Assembly (NCBI GenBank): GCA_029027985.1 | Contig: CP119076.1 | Span: 4,586,422-4,650,421 of the forward strand | Length of the DNA stretch: 64,000 bases | From: Klebsiella aerogenes | GTDB lineage: Bacteria; Pseudomonadota; Gammaproteobacteria; Enterobacterales; Enterobacteriaceae | Reading direction: 5' to 3' | Shown: positions 49,049 to 57,517 of the stretch, piece after piece | How positions within the stretch are numbered: the stretch's first letter is position 1 | Layout of the letters: each line of letters opens with the position of its first letter | Notes under the pieces: generated by a model | The model's input: the letters and a program-made list of their open reading frames with translations, nothing else | Database searches by the model: none | Told to the model about the DNA's origin: nothing | Program-made: the position numbers and the translations under genes

Positions 49049-50698
49049 TTATGCGCGCCAGGCTTTATAACGGTTAATCAGACCGTTGGTGGAGCTGTCG
49101 TGGCTGCTCACATCCGCGCCATCTTTCAGTTCCGGCAGGATACGGTTAGCCAGCTGTTTACCCAGCTCAACGCCCCACTGGTCAAAGGTGAAGATGTTAA
49201 GGATCGCGCCCTGGGTGAAGATTTTGTGCTCGTACAGCGCGATCAATGCGCCCAGGCTGAACGGGGTGATTTCACGCAGCAGGATGGAGTTGGTCGGACG
49301 GTTGCCTTCAAACACTTTGAACGGCACGACGTGCTCAAGCTGCGCCGGATCTTTACCCTGATCGAGATATTCCTGCTCAACCACTTCACGGGATTTACCA
49401 AAGGCCAGCGCCTCAGTCTGGGCGAAGAAGTTAGACAGCAGCTTCGGATGATGATCAGACAGCGGGTTATGAGTGATAGCCGGGGCGATGAAATCGCACG
49501 GTACCATTTTGGTGCCCTGGTGGATCAGCTGATAGAACGCATGCTGGCCGTTCGTACCCGGCTCGCCCCAGATGATCGGGCCAGTCTGGTAATCCACGAC
49601 GTTGCCGTTACGGTCAACATACTTACCGTTGGATTCCATGTTGCCCTGCTGGAAGTAAGCGGCAAAGCGGTGCATGTACTGATCGTACGGCAGAATCGCT
49701 TCGGTTTCCGCGCCGAAGAAATCGTTGTACCAGATACCAATCAGCGCCAGCAGTACCGGCAGGTTCTTCTCGGCCGGCGTGGTGGAGAAGTGTTTATCCA
49801 TCGCGTGAGCGCCGGACAGCAGCTGTACGAAGTTGTCGAAGCCGACGGACAGAATGATAGACAGGCCGATGGCGGACCACAGGGAGTAACGGCCGCCGAC
49901 CCAGTCCCAGAATTCGAACATGTTGGCGGTGTCGATACCGAATTCGCCGACCGCTTTACCGTTGGTGGAGAGCGCCGCGAAGTGTTTCGCCACGTGTTTC
50001 TCGTCGCCAGCGGTCGCCAGGAACCAGTCGCGCGCGCTGTGGGCGTTAGTCATGGTTTCCTGGGTGGTGAAAGTCTTGGAGGCGACCAGGAACAGCGTGG
50101 TTTCCGGGTTGACCGCTTTCAACACTTCCGCGATGTGGGTACCGTCAACGTTAGAAACGAAGTGCATGTTGAGGTGGTTTTTGTATGGGCGCAGCGCTTC
50201 GGTCACCATGAATGGGCCGAGGTCAGAGCCGCCGATACCGATGTTCACCACGTCAGTAATCGGTTTACCGGTATAGCCTTTCCAGCTGCCGGAGATAATC
50301 GCTTCCGAGAACGCTTTCATCTTTTCCAGCACCGCGTTGACTTCTGGCATGACGTCTTTGCCATCCACCACAATCGGCGTGTTGCTGCGATTACGCAGCG
50401 CGACATGCAGGACCGCGCGGTCTTCAGTGCGGTTAATTTTTTCGCCGGAGAACATCGACTTAATCGCGCTTGCCAGATCGGTCTCTTTCGCCAGATCCTG
50501 CAGCTTAGACAGCGTCTCTTCAGTGATGCGGTTCTTGGAGAAATCCACCAGCATCAGATCGTCAAAGGTGGCGGAGAATTTAGAGAAACGATCGCTATCT
50601 TTGGCGAAAAGCTCGCTGATAGTGACGTCTTTCATTTCATCGAAGTGTTTCTGTAATGCCTGCCATGCAGCGGTCTGCGTTGGGTTGATATTTTTCAT
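49049..50698 (-). CDS. pgi: Pgi, glucose-6-phosphate isomerase
   Basis: 549-aa glycolytic enzyme interconverting glucose-6-phosphate and fructose-6-phosphate. Phosphoglucose isomerase signatures [15 protein letters not shown] and [13 protein letters not shown] are present, plus [14 protein letters not shown]. Same length as E. coli Pgi. The start at 50698 ([12 protein letters not shown]) is the conserved one; the frame is open 66 codons further upstream into the control region without homology. Divergent from lysC; terminator at 49004. Confidence 0.98.
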   Translation of the reverse strand: MKNINPTQTAAWQALQKHFDEMKDVTISELFAKDSDRFSKFSATFDDLMLVDFSKNRITEETLSKLQDLAKETDLASAIKSMFSGEKINRTEDRAVLHVALRNRSNTPIVVDGKDVMPEVNAVLEKMKAFSEAIISGSWKGYTGKPITDVVNIGIGGSDLGPFMVTEALRPYKNHLNMHFVSNVDGTHIAEVLKAVNPETTLFLVASKTFTTQETMTNAHSARDWFLATAGDEKHVAKHFAALSTNGKAVGEFGIDTANMFEFWDWVGGRYSLWSAIGLSIILSVGFDNFVQLLSGAHAMDKHFSTTPAEKNLPVLLALIGIWYNDFFGAETEAILPYDQYMHRFAAYFQQGNMESNGKYVDRNGNVVDYQTGPIIWGEPGTNGQHAFYQLIHQGTKMVPCDFIAPAITHNPLSDHHPKLLSNFFAQTEALAFGKSREVVEQEYLDQGKDPAQLEHVVPFKVFEGNRPTNSILLREITPFSLGALIALYEHKIFTQGAILNIFTFDQWGVELGKQLANRILPELKDGADVSSHDSSTNGLINRYKAWRA

Positions 50699-51042
50699 TA
50701 GCAATACTCTTCTGATTTGAAAAATGTGACTTCGGTCGATTGTAGCGTCAGCGGCAGAAAATTGTGATGATTTTTGTGTTGTACCCATGACGGGAGTCAG
50801 GAATAGGCTAAAGCGCTCCCATATTATAGCTATCATTAGGCTTTTTTCTGTTATCCGCCGACGCATGAAAAATCCGCATAACCCTGTCGTTGACATACCT
50901 GCCCGGAAGCCTTTATATAGCTGGGCTGCCTACGGAATTGTAGGTATGTATTGCTCGCGCATTTCACGCTACAGCGAAGGGTATCGTTGGGGGGTATAAT
51001 GACCAGTCTCCCCCCAGGCATAGTGAAAGACGTCAGTAATTG
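50699..51042. promoter_or_regulatory. pgi/lysC divergent promoter region
   Basis: About 344 bp with no gene. Plus-strand promoter signals: TTGACA (50890-50895) with TTATAT 17 bp later (50913-50918), and a perfect -10 TATAAT at 50995-51000 without a clear -35. The second is placed like the E. coli lysC start, about 40 nt before the riboswitch. Confidence 0.6.
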
Positions 51043-51268
51043 CCAGAAGAGGTGCGTTGCCCAGGTAACCGTATTGGAGGAACCAGTCCGGGGAAAATAC
51101 GTGAGGGGGAGCAACGCCGAGGCGCACAGGTGTCTGGTTAAGCCTGTCGCCGGCCACAGGGGCTGAATCCCCTGGGTTGTCACCAGAAACGTTCGCAGTC
51201 GGGCGTTTCATACTCGCGAACCGATGCGCGTCATCGGCAAACGGGTCTACAAGGTGGAGCACTTCTGG
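51043..51268 (+). promoter_or_regulatory. Lysine riboswitch (L-box) upstream of lysC
   Basis: P1 is CCAGAAG (51043-51049) with CTTCTGG (51262-51268). The conserved core follows: AGAGGTGCGTTGCCCA, TGGAGGAACCAGTC, GAGGGGGAGCAACGCCGAGG, GGGGCTGAATCCCCTGGG, GTTGTCACCAGAA and GTGGAGCAC. It matches the E. coli lysC leader closely. Lysine binding should shut lysC expression. The segment between GGGCGTTTC and GTGGAGCAC (in helix P5) is about 36 nt longer than I recall for E. coli, with an extra hairpin. Confidence 0.93.
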
Positions 51269-51345
51269 GTGACATCGTAGTTTGTTTATCGCTCTGCGCC
51301 CACCCTACTTTTCGCTCTTCCCTTGTGCCATGGCTGAGTTAATTT

Positions 51346-51437
51346 GGCCTGGCTTATTAAGACATTTTGTCGCGCTCCGGTTATTTCCAGCCCGAACCAG
51401 GAGCGGTTTTCCAGGAATCGTTTTAATAAGTCAGGCC
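51346..51437 (+). promoter_or_regulatory. Long two-tier hairpin before lysC
   Basis: GGCCTGGCTTATTAA (51346-51360) pairs with TTAATAAGTCAGGCC (51423-51437), 15 bp with one G-U. Inside, CGCTCCGGTT (51373-51382) pairs with AACC-A-GGAGCG (51395-51405), one bulge. It ends 5-8 nt before the lysC Shine-Dalgarno (ACGAGG), so it probably forms part of the expression platform. Confidence 0.75.
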
Positions 51438-51455
51438 CCCTGACACGAGGTTGTT

Positions 51456-52805
51456 ATGACAGATTTAGTTGTTGCTAAGTTCGGCGGCACCAGCGTGGCC
51501 GATTTCGACGCCATGAACCGTAGCGTCGACGTCGCGCTGCTGGATGCGAATACCCGCGTAGTGGTGTTATCCGCATCGGCTGGCGTTACCAATATCTTAG
51601 TTGCTTTAGCGGCAGGGCTGGAACCCACCGAACGTTTCGCTAAGCTCGATGAAATGCGCCAAATCCAGTTCAATATTCTGGAGCGTTTACGCTATCCCAA
51701 CGTTATCCGCGATGAGATCGAACGCCTGCTGGAAAATATCACCACCCTGGCGGAAGCCGCCTCTCTGGCCAGCTCTGAAGCGCTGACCGACGAACTGGTG
51801 AGCCACGGTGAACTGATGTCCACATTGCTGTTCGTTGAGATTCTGCGCGAGCGCGGTATCGCGGCGCAGTGGTTCGACGTACGCAAAGTGATGCGCACCA
51901 GCGATCGTTTCGGTCGCGCCGAACCGGATATCGCCGCCCTGGCGGAACTGACGCAACAACAGCTGGCGCCGCGCCTGGAAGAAGGCCTGGTGATTACCCA
52001 GGGCTTTATCGGCAGCGAAGCCAAAGGCCGCACGACGACGCTTGGCCGCGGCGGCAGCGACTACACCGCGGCACTGCTCGGCGAAGCCCTAAACGCCAGC
52101 CGCGTGGATATCTGGACCGATGTACCGGGGATCTACACCACCGACCCGCGCGTTGCGCCGGCGGCGAAACGTATCGACGTCATCGCCTTCGCCGAAGCGG
52201 CGGAGATGGCTACCTTCGGGGCGAAAGTGCTGCATCCGGCAACGTTGCTGCCAGCCGTGCGTAGCGATATTCCGGTCTTTGTCGGTTCCAGTAAAGAACC
52301 TAAGGCCGGCGGCACAATGGTCTGTCATAAGACCGAAAATCCGCCGCTGTTCCGCGCGCTAGCGCTGCGTCGTCGTCAGACACTGCTGACCCTGCACAGC
52401 CTGCATATGTTGCATTCCCGCGGCTTCCTCGCGGAAGTGTTCGGTATTCTGGCGCGGCATAATATTTCCGTCGACCTGATCACTACGTCGGAAGTGAGTA
52501 TTGCGCTGACCATGGACACCACCGGTTCCACCTCCGCCGGCGATAGCCTGTTGACTCAGGCGCTGCTGACCGAACTCTCTTCGCTGTGCCGCGTGGAAGT
52601 GGAAGAAAACCTGGCGCTGGTCGCATTGATCGGCAACGAGCTATCGAAAGCCTGCGGCGTCGGCAAAGAGGTATTCGGCGTACTGGAGCCGTTCAATATC
52701 CGCATGATTTGCTACGGCGCGTCCAGCCACAATCTGTGCTTCCTGGTACCGGGCGCCGATGCTGAGCAGGTTGTCCAAAAGCTGCATCAGAATTTATTTG
52801 AATAA
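51456..52805 (+). CDS. lysC: LysC, lysine-sensitive aspartokinase III
   Basis: 449-aa enzyme phosphorylating aspartate, first step of the lysine/threonine/methionine pathway. Kinase domain about 1-290 with KFGGTSVADF, GRGGSDYTAALL and DVPGIYTTDPR; two ACT domains (about 310-449, FLAEVFGILARHNISVDLI and IGNELSKACGVGKEVFGV) bind lysine for feedback inhibition. Same length as E. coli LysC. Expressed behind a lysine riboswitch, so both synthesis and activity respond to lysine. Confidence 0.98.
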   Translation: MTDLVVAKFGGTSVADFDAMNRSVDVALLDANTRVVVLSASAGVTNILVALAAGLEPTERFAKLDEMRQIQFNILERLRYPNVIRDEIERLLENITTLAEAASLASSEALTDELVSHGELMSTLLFVEILRERGIAAQWFDVRKVMRTSDRFGRAEPDIAALAELTQQQLAPRLEEGLVITQGFIGSEAKGRTTTLGRGGSDYTAALLGEALNASRVDIWTDVPGIYTTDPRVAPAAKRIDVIAFAEAAEMATFGAKVLHPATLLPAVRSDIPVFVGSSKEPKAGGTMVCHKTENPPLFRALALRRRQTLLTLHSLHMLHSRGFLAEVFGILARHNISVDLITTSEVSIALTMDTTGSTSAGDSLLTQALLTELSSLCRVEVEENLALVALIGNELSKACGVGKEVFGVLEPFNIRMICYGASSHNLCFLVPGADAEQVVQKLHQNLFE

Positions 52806-52849
52806 TTCGTCTTCACCCGGCGAGATTTATGCTCACCGGGTATTTCCTT

Positions 52850-53785
52850 TCAGCGGGCAATCACCACATTGCCATCAATAATGGCGAAATAGGGGTTATA
52901 GGTAAATTTGATTTTTCCCGCTTTATTCTTCATCTTTAATGGCGAGTTTTGATAAACACCGGCAGCTAAACGGAATATACGGCCGTCACAATAGGTAATT
53001 AACTCTTTTCCCTCCCAATCCAGCGGTGCCATCGTCAGATCGGCGTCCTGCACTTTTTCCGCCAAACCAAGTGTTTCAAAAATAAAATCTGGCGGGAAAC
53101 CGGTCGCTATGCCAAATTCCTTTGTCGAAATCTGCGCCAGCGATTTTAATACCGCTACTTCTTTATTATTCATTGCCTGCCATATTGTTGTGTATGCGGT
53201 TTTAATTGCTGACATATCCTGCGGCGTAACGGGGCGCGCCTGTTCCCAGGCCCACGTGGGAATATCACTAACCGTAATCTGACGCCCTGCGCCGACCAGG
53301 CCGTTGATCTTATCGCCCGGCGATTGTACCTCGCTGACCGCACTCTCGTTTTCCGCCCCGTCAGGGTGAGAAGAGGATGACGCAACAACTTTTTTCTCAC
53401 TATCAACGGTAAGCCGGATGGTGGAAACCGCTTCACTGGCATTGCGGGTCTCCTTTGTCACGACTATCTCGCACCACGACTCTTTATATAGCGTTTCAGG
53501 ATTATCCGGATCAATTGCCCCCATTACCAGTTCAAGCATATTTTTTCCATTTGCCGAAAAGCTTGTGATATCCCCTCCCGCAGTGGTCATACCGCTTCCG
53601 GCTGAAAAATTATCTAACAGCGGTACATTATTTATTCTGGCCATGCAGGCGCTACGATTCGTCTTGAATGAATACGCATATCGCGCGTTTGTCATGGGTT
53701 CCGCTCGTAGTGGCACAGACGCCACTAACAAAGAAAATAAAACAGCGCCAGAAAGAAAGGAGATCGCCCGGTTACCGCACTTCAT
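52850..53785 (-). CDS. Hypothetical secreted protein
   Basis: 311-aa protein that I do not recognise. A signal peptide (about 1-29, ending VPLRA) predicts the periplasm. Mature part: an N-terminal beta-rich domain with cysteines SACMARINNVPLLDN and ESWCEIVVTKE, a Ser-rich acidic linker (VVASSSSHPDGAENESAVSE), and a C-terminal domain with PTWAWEQARPVTPQDM and TYCDGRIFRLAAGVYQN. Start 53785 (MKCGNRA) has AGGGA 7 nt upstream; an adjacent ATG at 53788 is possible. Less GC-rich than neighbours. Divergent from panS; convergent with lysC. Confidence 0.75.
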   Translation of the reverse strand: MKCGNRAISFLSGAVLFSLLVASVPLRAEPMTNARYAYSFKTNRSACMARINNVPLLDNFSAGSGMTTAGGDITSFSANGKNMLELVMGAIDPDNPETLYKESWCEIVVTKETRNASEAVSTIRLTVDSEKKVVASSSSHPDGAENESAVSEVQSPGDKINGLVGAGRQITVSDIPTWAWEQARPVTPQDMSAIKTAYTTIWQAMNNKEVAVLKSLAQISTKEFGIATGFPPDFIFETLGLAEKVQDADLTMAPLDWEGKELITYCDGRIFRLAAGVYQNSPLKMKNKAGKIKFTYNPYFAIIDGNVVIAR

Positions 53786-54010
53786 CATATATTCCCTATA
53801 CAGTGACTTTGCTTTAATCATCAGCACACTTAATGCTGCGTTTTGTGAGGGATATCAGCATCACAAGAAAATCGGAAATGTACCCACGCATCGGATCATG
53901 AGCATAATTTGTTTGAATTCATTCACTACACACGATAAACAATAGATATAGATCGGGGCTTGAACCCGGCTAACTACAACAAAAAACACATACATCGCAA
54001 GGAATACAAC

Positions 54011-54955
54011 ATGCTCTCCGTCATCACCCGGCTGTTCCCGCTCTGGGCGCTGCTGCTCTCCGTTTTGGCTTATTACACGCCAACCACCTTTACCCCCATC
54101 GGCCCGTGGGTCACCACCCTGCTGATGCTGATTATGTTCGGCATGGGCGTCCATCTGAAACTGGAAGATTTTAAGCGCGTACTGTCGCGCCCGGCGCCGG
54201 TGGCGGCGGGGATTTTTCTGCACTACCTGGTGATGCCGCTTGCCGCCTGGCTGCTGGCACTGCTTTTCCATATGCCGCCGGAGCTGTCCGCCGGGATGGT
54301 GCTGGTCGGCAGCGTCGCCAGCGGCACGGCATCCAATGTCATGATTTATCTGGCGAAAGGCGATGTCGCGCTGTCGGTGACCATCTCTTCCGTCTCCACG
54401 CTGGTTGGCGTGATCGCAACCCCGCTGCTGACGCGCCTGTACGTTGATGCGCACATTCAGGTCGATGTGATGGGTATGCTGCTGAGCATCCTGCAAATCG
54501 TGGTGATCCCTATCGGGTTCGGGCTGATTGTCCACCATCTGTTACCAAAAGTGGTGAAGGCGGTAGAACCCTTCCTGCCCGCGTTCTCCATGCTGTGCAT
54601 TCTGGCGATTATCAGCGCCGTGGTCGCCGGTTCCGCATCGCATATCGCGTCGGTAGGCCTGGTGGTCATCGTGGCGGTGATTCTGCATAACGCCATCGGT
54701 CTGCTCGGCGGCTACTGGGGCGGACGGCTGTTCGGTTTTGATGAATCTACCTGCCGCACGCTGGCGATTGAAGTGGGGATGCAGAACTCCGGTCTGGCTG
54801 CCGCTCTCGGGAAAATCTACTTTGGCCCGCTGGCCGCGCTACCTGGCGCGCTGTTCTCGGTCTGGCATAACCTTTCCGGCTCGCTGCTGGCAGGTTACTG
54901 GTCCGGGAAAGTTATTGCGGATGAATTGCGTAAGGCAGGAAAAAAGAGCAGATAA
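54011..54955 (+). CDS. panS: PanS-like ketopantoate/pantoate transporter (BASS family)
   Basis: 314-aa inner-membrane transporter of the bile acid:sodium symporter family, about ten helices. Characteristic segments are [20 protein letters not shown] [35 protein letters not shown] and [19 protein letters not shown], with the paired helix breaks typical of BASS carriers. In Salmonella the related PanS takes up coenzyme A precursors and sits in the same region of the chromosome; the assignment rests on that. Start 54011 has AAGGA 7 nt upstream; an upstream in-frame ATG lacks support. Confidence 0.8.
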   Translation: MLSVITRLFPLWALLLSVLAYYTPTTFTPIGPWVTTLLMLIMFGMGVHLKLEDFKRVLSRPAPVAAGIFLHYLVMPLAAWLLALLFHMPPELSAGMVLVGSVASGTASNVMIYLAKGDVALSVTISSVSTLVGVIATPLLTRLYVDAHIQVDVMGMLLSILQIVVIPIGFGLIVHHLLPKVVKAVEPFLPAFSMLCILAIISAVVAGSASHIASVGLVVIVAVILHNAIGLLGGYWGGRLFGFDESTCRTLAIEVGMQNSGLAAALGKIYFGPLAALPGALFSVWHNLSGSLLAGYWSGKVIADELRKAGKKSR

Positions 54956-54977
54956 AACGTAACTTTGATGAAAATCT

Positions 54978-55063
54978 CCCGGTGGCGCTGCGCTGACCGG
55001 GCTACAGATCCACAGCCGTTTGCGGTCTGGTAGCCCGGACAGGTGCAAAGCACCGCCTCCGGG
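54978..55063. repeat. REP pair (BIME-like) after panS
   Basis: CCCGGT (54978-54983)/ACCGGG (54996-55001) and CCCGGA (55034-55039)/TCCGGG (55058-55063), the second enclosing a perfect GGTGC/GCACC stem. The two units lie in opposite orientation, as in a BIME. They may end panS transcription. Confidence 0.75.
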
Positions 55064-55145
55064 ATTTTGCCGGGTGATGAAATTGCTGTAAGACCCCCAT
55101 CCCAATACCGTACACTGAAGTCATCGGCTAACTGAGGGCACCACC

Positions 55146-55418
55146 ATGGCACTCCCCCGCATTACACAAAAAGAGATGACCGAGCGCGAACAGCGCGAAC
55201 TGAAAACGCTGCTCGACCGCGCGCGGATTGCGCACGGCCGCCCGCTGAGCAATGCGGAAGCCAATAGCGTGAAGAAGGAATATATCGATAAGCTGATGGC
55301 GCTGCGTGAGGCGGAAGCGAAAAAAGCCCGCCAGGTGAAAAAGCAGCAGGCTTATAAAGTAGACAAGGAAGCGACGTTTTCCTGGTCGGCGAATACGCCG
55401 ACTCGCGGCAGGCGTTAG
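55146..55418 (+). CDS. yjbD: YjbD, DUF3811 protein
   Basis: 90-aa, highly charged helical protein ([37 protein letters not shown]), ending [12 protein letters not shown] exactly as in E. coli YjbD. Function unknown; the basic helices might bind nucleic acid. Its stop overlaps the 3' end of rluF by 4 nt on the opposite strand. Confidence 0.9.
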   Translation: MALPRITQKEMTEREQRELKTLLDRARIAHGRPLSNAEANSVKKEYIDKLMALREAEAKKARQVKKQQAYKVDKEATFSWSANTPTRGRR

Positions 55419-56290
55419 CGGCCTTTCTTTTTACGCCCCGGCTGGGTGAAACGTTTACCGTTCGAGGCCGGGCGGCCTTTATCGCTGGTTTTTTCCATCT
55501 TCACTACCGGGCGCTTGATCCCAGCGCTCGCCGCTTTCGCCTTCGGTTTGGCTTTCGGTTTCGCTTCGGAAGACGAGTTTTCAATCAGCTTGAACAGGTC
55601 GATCAGCTCATCATCGGTTAAATCGCGCCACTCGCCCAGCGGAATACCCGTCAGGCTGACGTTCATAATGCGCGTACGCTCAAGCTTGGTGACTTCGAAA
55701 CCGAAGTGCTCGCACATGCGGCGAATCTGACGGTTTAAGCCCTGCACCAGGGTAATACGGAAGACGAACGGCGCCTCTTTCTTCACCTTACACTTCTTCG
55801 TCACCGTACCCAGAATCGGTACGCCCGCGCCCATTCCGCGAATGAATTCATCTGTGACCGGCTTATCGACCGTGACCAGATATTCTTTCTCATGGTCGTT
55901 GCCGGCACGCAGGATTTTGTTCACCAGATCGCCATGATTGGTCAGGAAGATTAAGCCCTGAGAGTCTTTATCCAGACGGCCAATCGGGAAGATACGCTTG
56001 CTGTGGTTAACGAAATCCACAATGTTATCGCGCTCGCCATCTTCGGTGGTGCTGACAATACCCACCGGCTTATTCAACGCAATCAGCACCAGGTCATCGG
56101 CTTCTCGCGGCTCAATCAACTGACCGTTTACTTTCACAACGTCGCCCGGCTTCACCTGATCGCCAATGGTGGCGCGCTTGCCATTGATAAAAACGTTGCC
56201 TTGTTCAATAAAGCGGTCCGCTTCGCGACGCGAGCAAATCCCGCTTTCGCTGATGTATTTATTTAATCGAGTAGATGAGTCGGTCAGCAT
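55415..56290 (-). CDS. rluF: RluF, 23S rRNA pseudouridine synthase
   Basis: 291-aa enzyme making pseudouridine at 2604 of 23S rRNA (and position 35 of tRNA-Tyr in E. coli). N-terminal S4 RNA-binding domain ([20 protein letters not shown]), catalytic domain with [18 protein letters not shown] carrying the catalytic aspartate, and [16 protein letters not shown] Lys/Ala-rich basic tail ([14 protein letters not shown]...GRKKKGR) follows. One residue longer than E. coli. Convergent with yjbD. Confidence 0.97.
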   Translation of the reverse strand: MLTDSSTRLNKYISESGICSRREADRFIEQGNVFINGKRATIGDQVKPGDVVKVNGQLIEPREADDLVLIALNKPVGIVSTTEDGERDNIVDFVNHSKRIFPIGRLDKDSQGLIFLTNHGDLVNKILRAGNDHEKEYLVTVDKPVTDEFIRGMGAGVPILGTVTKKCKVKKEAPFVFRITLVQGLNRQIRRMCEHFGFEVTKLERTRIMNVSLTGIPLGEWRDLTDDELIDLFKLIENSSSEAKPKAKPKAKAASAGIKRPVVKMEKTSDKGRPASNGKRFTQPGRKKKGR

Positions 56291-56351
56291 AGTTTCTCCT
56301 TTGACAGCGAAATATACCTCACCTTACTGGCGATAAAAAATAAGGATGGCG

Positions 56352-56597
56352 CTATTCATTACCCCACTGATTGAGGAAATTGGCGATATCGTCGATACGC
56401 GATTCGGCAATCCCCGCTTCACGGGCCATCTCTTGCTGCGCTTCTTCGCTGATCTCCTCGTTATTCATTAAACGTGTAATCAGCAGTTGGAAGTAATGCG
56501 CCAGACAATCACGCTCGGACTCTTTCACCGCGTCGGCGCATTCCGTCGAATACTCATCCACGATGTCATAATATTTTAGCGGTATTTCATTATTCAT
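56352..56597 (-). CDS. DUF2543 family protein, YmjA-like
   Basis: 81-aa acidic helical protein. Conserved core ([48 protein letters not shown]) matches the DUF2543 family, represented by YmjA in E. coli at another locus. Function unknown. The start at 56597 has GGAG 7 nt upstream; an ATG 18 codons before it is unsupported. It stands alone between rluF and the divergent pepE. Confidence 0.82.
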   Translation of the reverse strand: MNNEIPLKYYDIVDEYSTECADAVKESERDCLAHYFQLLITRLMNNEEISEEAQQEMAREAGIAESRIDDIANFLNQWGNE

Positions 56598-56745
56598 AGG
56601 TCGTCTCCGGGGGTTATTAGCATCTACGCTTCCTGATCGCGATGATAGCATTCAGCTTACCTGCACCGTGAGCCATATCAGCGCCTCAACATCGGGCTGA
56701 TGATAGAATTCAGACATCAAATGCTATTATTAACGGGAAAAAAAG

Positions 56746-57435
56746 ATGGAACTGCTACTACTGAGTAACTCTACGCTGCCGGGCAAAGCCTGGATGGAAC
56801 ACGCGCTGCCGCTGATTGCCAGCCAGATCAATGGCCGCCGCTCGGCGGTGTTTATCCCCTTCGCCGGGGTGACGCAAACCTGGGATGACTACACGGCCAA
56901 AGCCGCCGCGGTCATGGCGCCGATGGGCGTGAGCGTGACGGGGATCCACAGCGTCGCTGACCCTATCGCCGCAATTGAAAGCACCGAGATGGTGATCGTC
57001 GGCGGTGGGAACACGTTCCAGCTTCTGAAAGAATGCCGTAGCCGTGGGCTGCTGGCGCCGATTGTCGACGTCGTCAAACGTGGGGCGTTGTATATCGGCT
57101 GGAGCGCAGGTTCTAACCTCGCTTGCCCGACCATTCGCACCACCAACGATATGCCGATCGTCGATCCGCAGGGTTTTGACGCCTTAGGGCTGTTCCCGCT
57201 GCAAATTAACCCGCATTTCACCAACGCGTTGCCGACCGGGCATCAGGGCGAGACTCGCGAACAACGTATTCGCGAACTGCTGGTCGTTGCGCCGGAATTG
57301 ACGGTCATTGGCTTGCCGGAGGGGAACTGGATTCAGGTCGCCAATGGCCACGCCACGCTCGGCGGCCCGAATCCGACGCTGCTGTTTAAAGCGGGGGAAG
57401 AAGCGGTAACCCTGGAAGCGGGCCACCGTTTCTAA
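56746..57435 (+). CDS. pepE: PepE, aspartyl dipeptidase
   Basis: 229-aa cytoplasmic peptidase of family S51 that splits dipeptides with N-terminal aspartate. The catalytic triad is visible: Ser120 ([10 protein letters not shown]), His157 (INPHFTN) and Asp135 (TTNDMPIV). Same length as the E. coli and Salmonella enzymes. Monocistronic; a REP unit follows. Confidence 0.96.
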   Translation: MELLLLSNSTLPGKAWMEHALPLIASQINGRRSAVFIPFAGVTQTWDDYTAKAAAVMAPMGVSVTGIHSVADPIAAIESTEMVIVGGGNTFQLLKECRSRGLLAPIVDVVKRGALYIGWSAGSNLACPTIRTTNDMPIVDPQGFDALGLFPLQINPHFTNALPTGHQGETREQRIRELLVVAPELTVIGLPEGNWIQVANGHATLGGPNPTLLFKAGEEAVTLEAGHRF

Positions 57436-57454
57436 GCGAGTTTGACGAGCGTTT

Positions 57455-57486
57455 CCCGGATGGCGGCGCCTCGCGCCTTATCCGGG
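57455..57486. repeat. REP-like palindrome between pepE and yjbB
   Basis: CCCGGAT (57455-57461) pairs with ATCCGGG (57480-57486), between convergent genes. Confidence 0.75.
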
Positions 57487-57517
57487 TTACCCAACGCCAG
57501 GCCACTCCGGGAATGGC

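Noticed and set aside
49100-50656. 518-codon open frame on the plus strand antisense to pgi
   Set aside because: It mirrors the pgi codons (long antisense frames arise readily in GC-rich genes), has low-complexity charged sequence with no domain, and pgi itself is a certain gene.
50699-50896. 66-codon N-terminal extension of Pgi
   Set aside because: It runs through the divergent promoter region and lacks homology; the conserved start has its own ribosome binding site.
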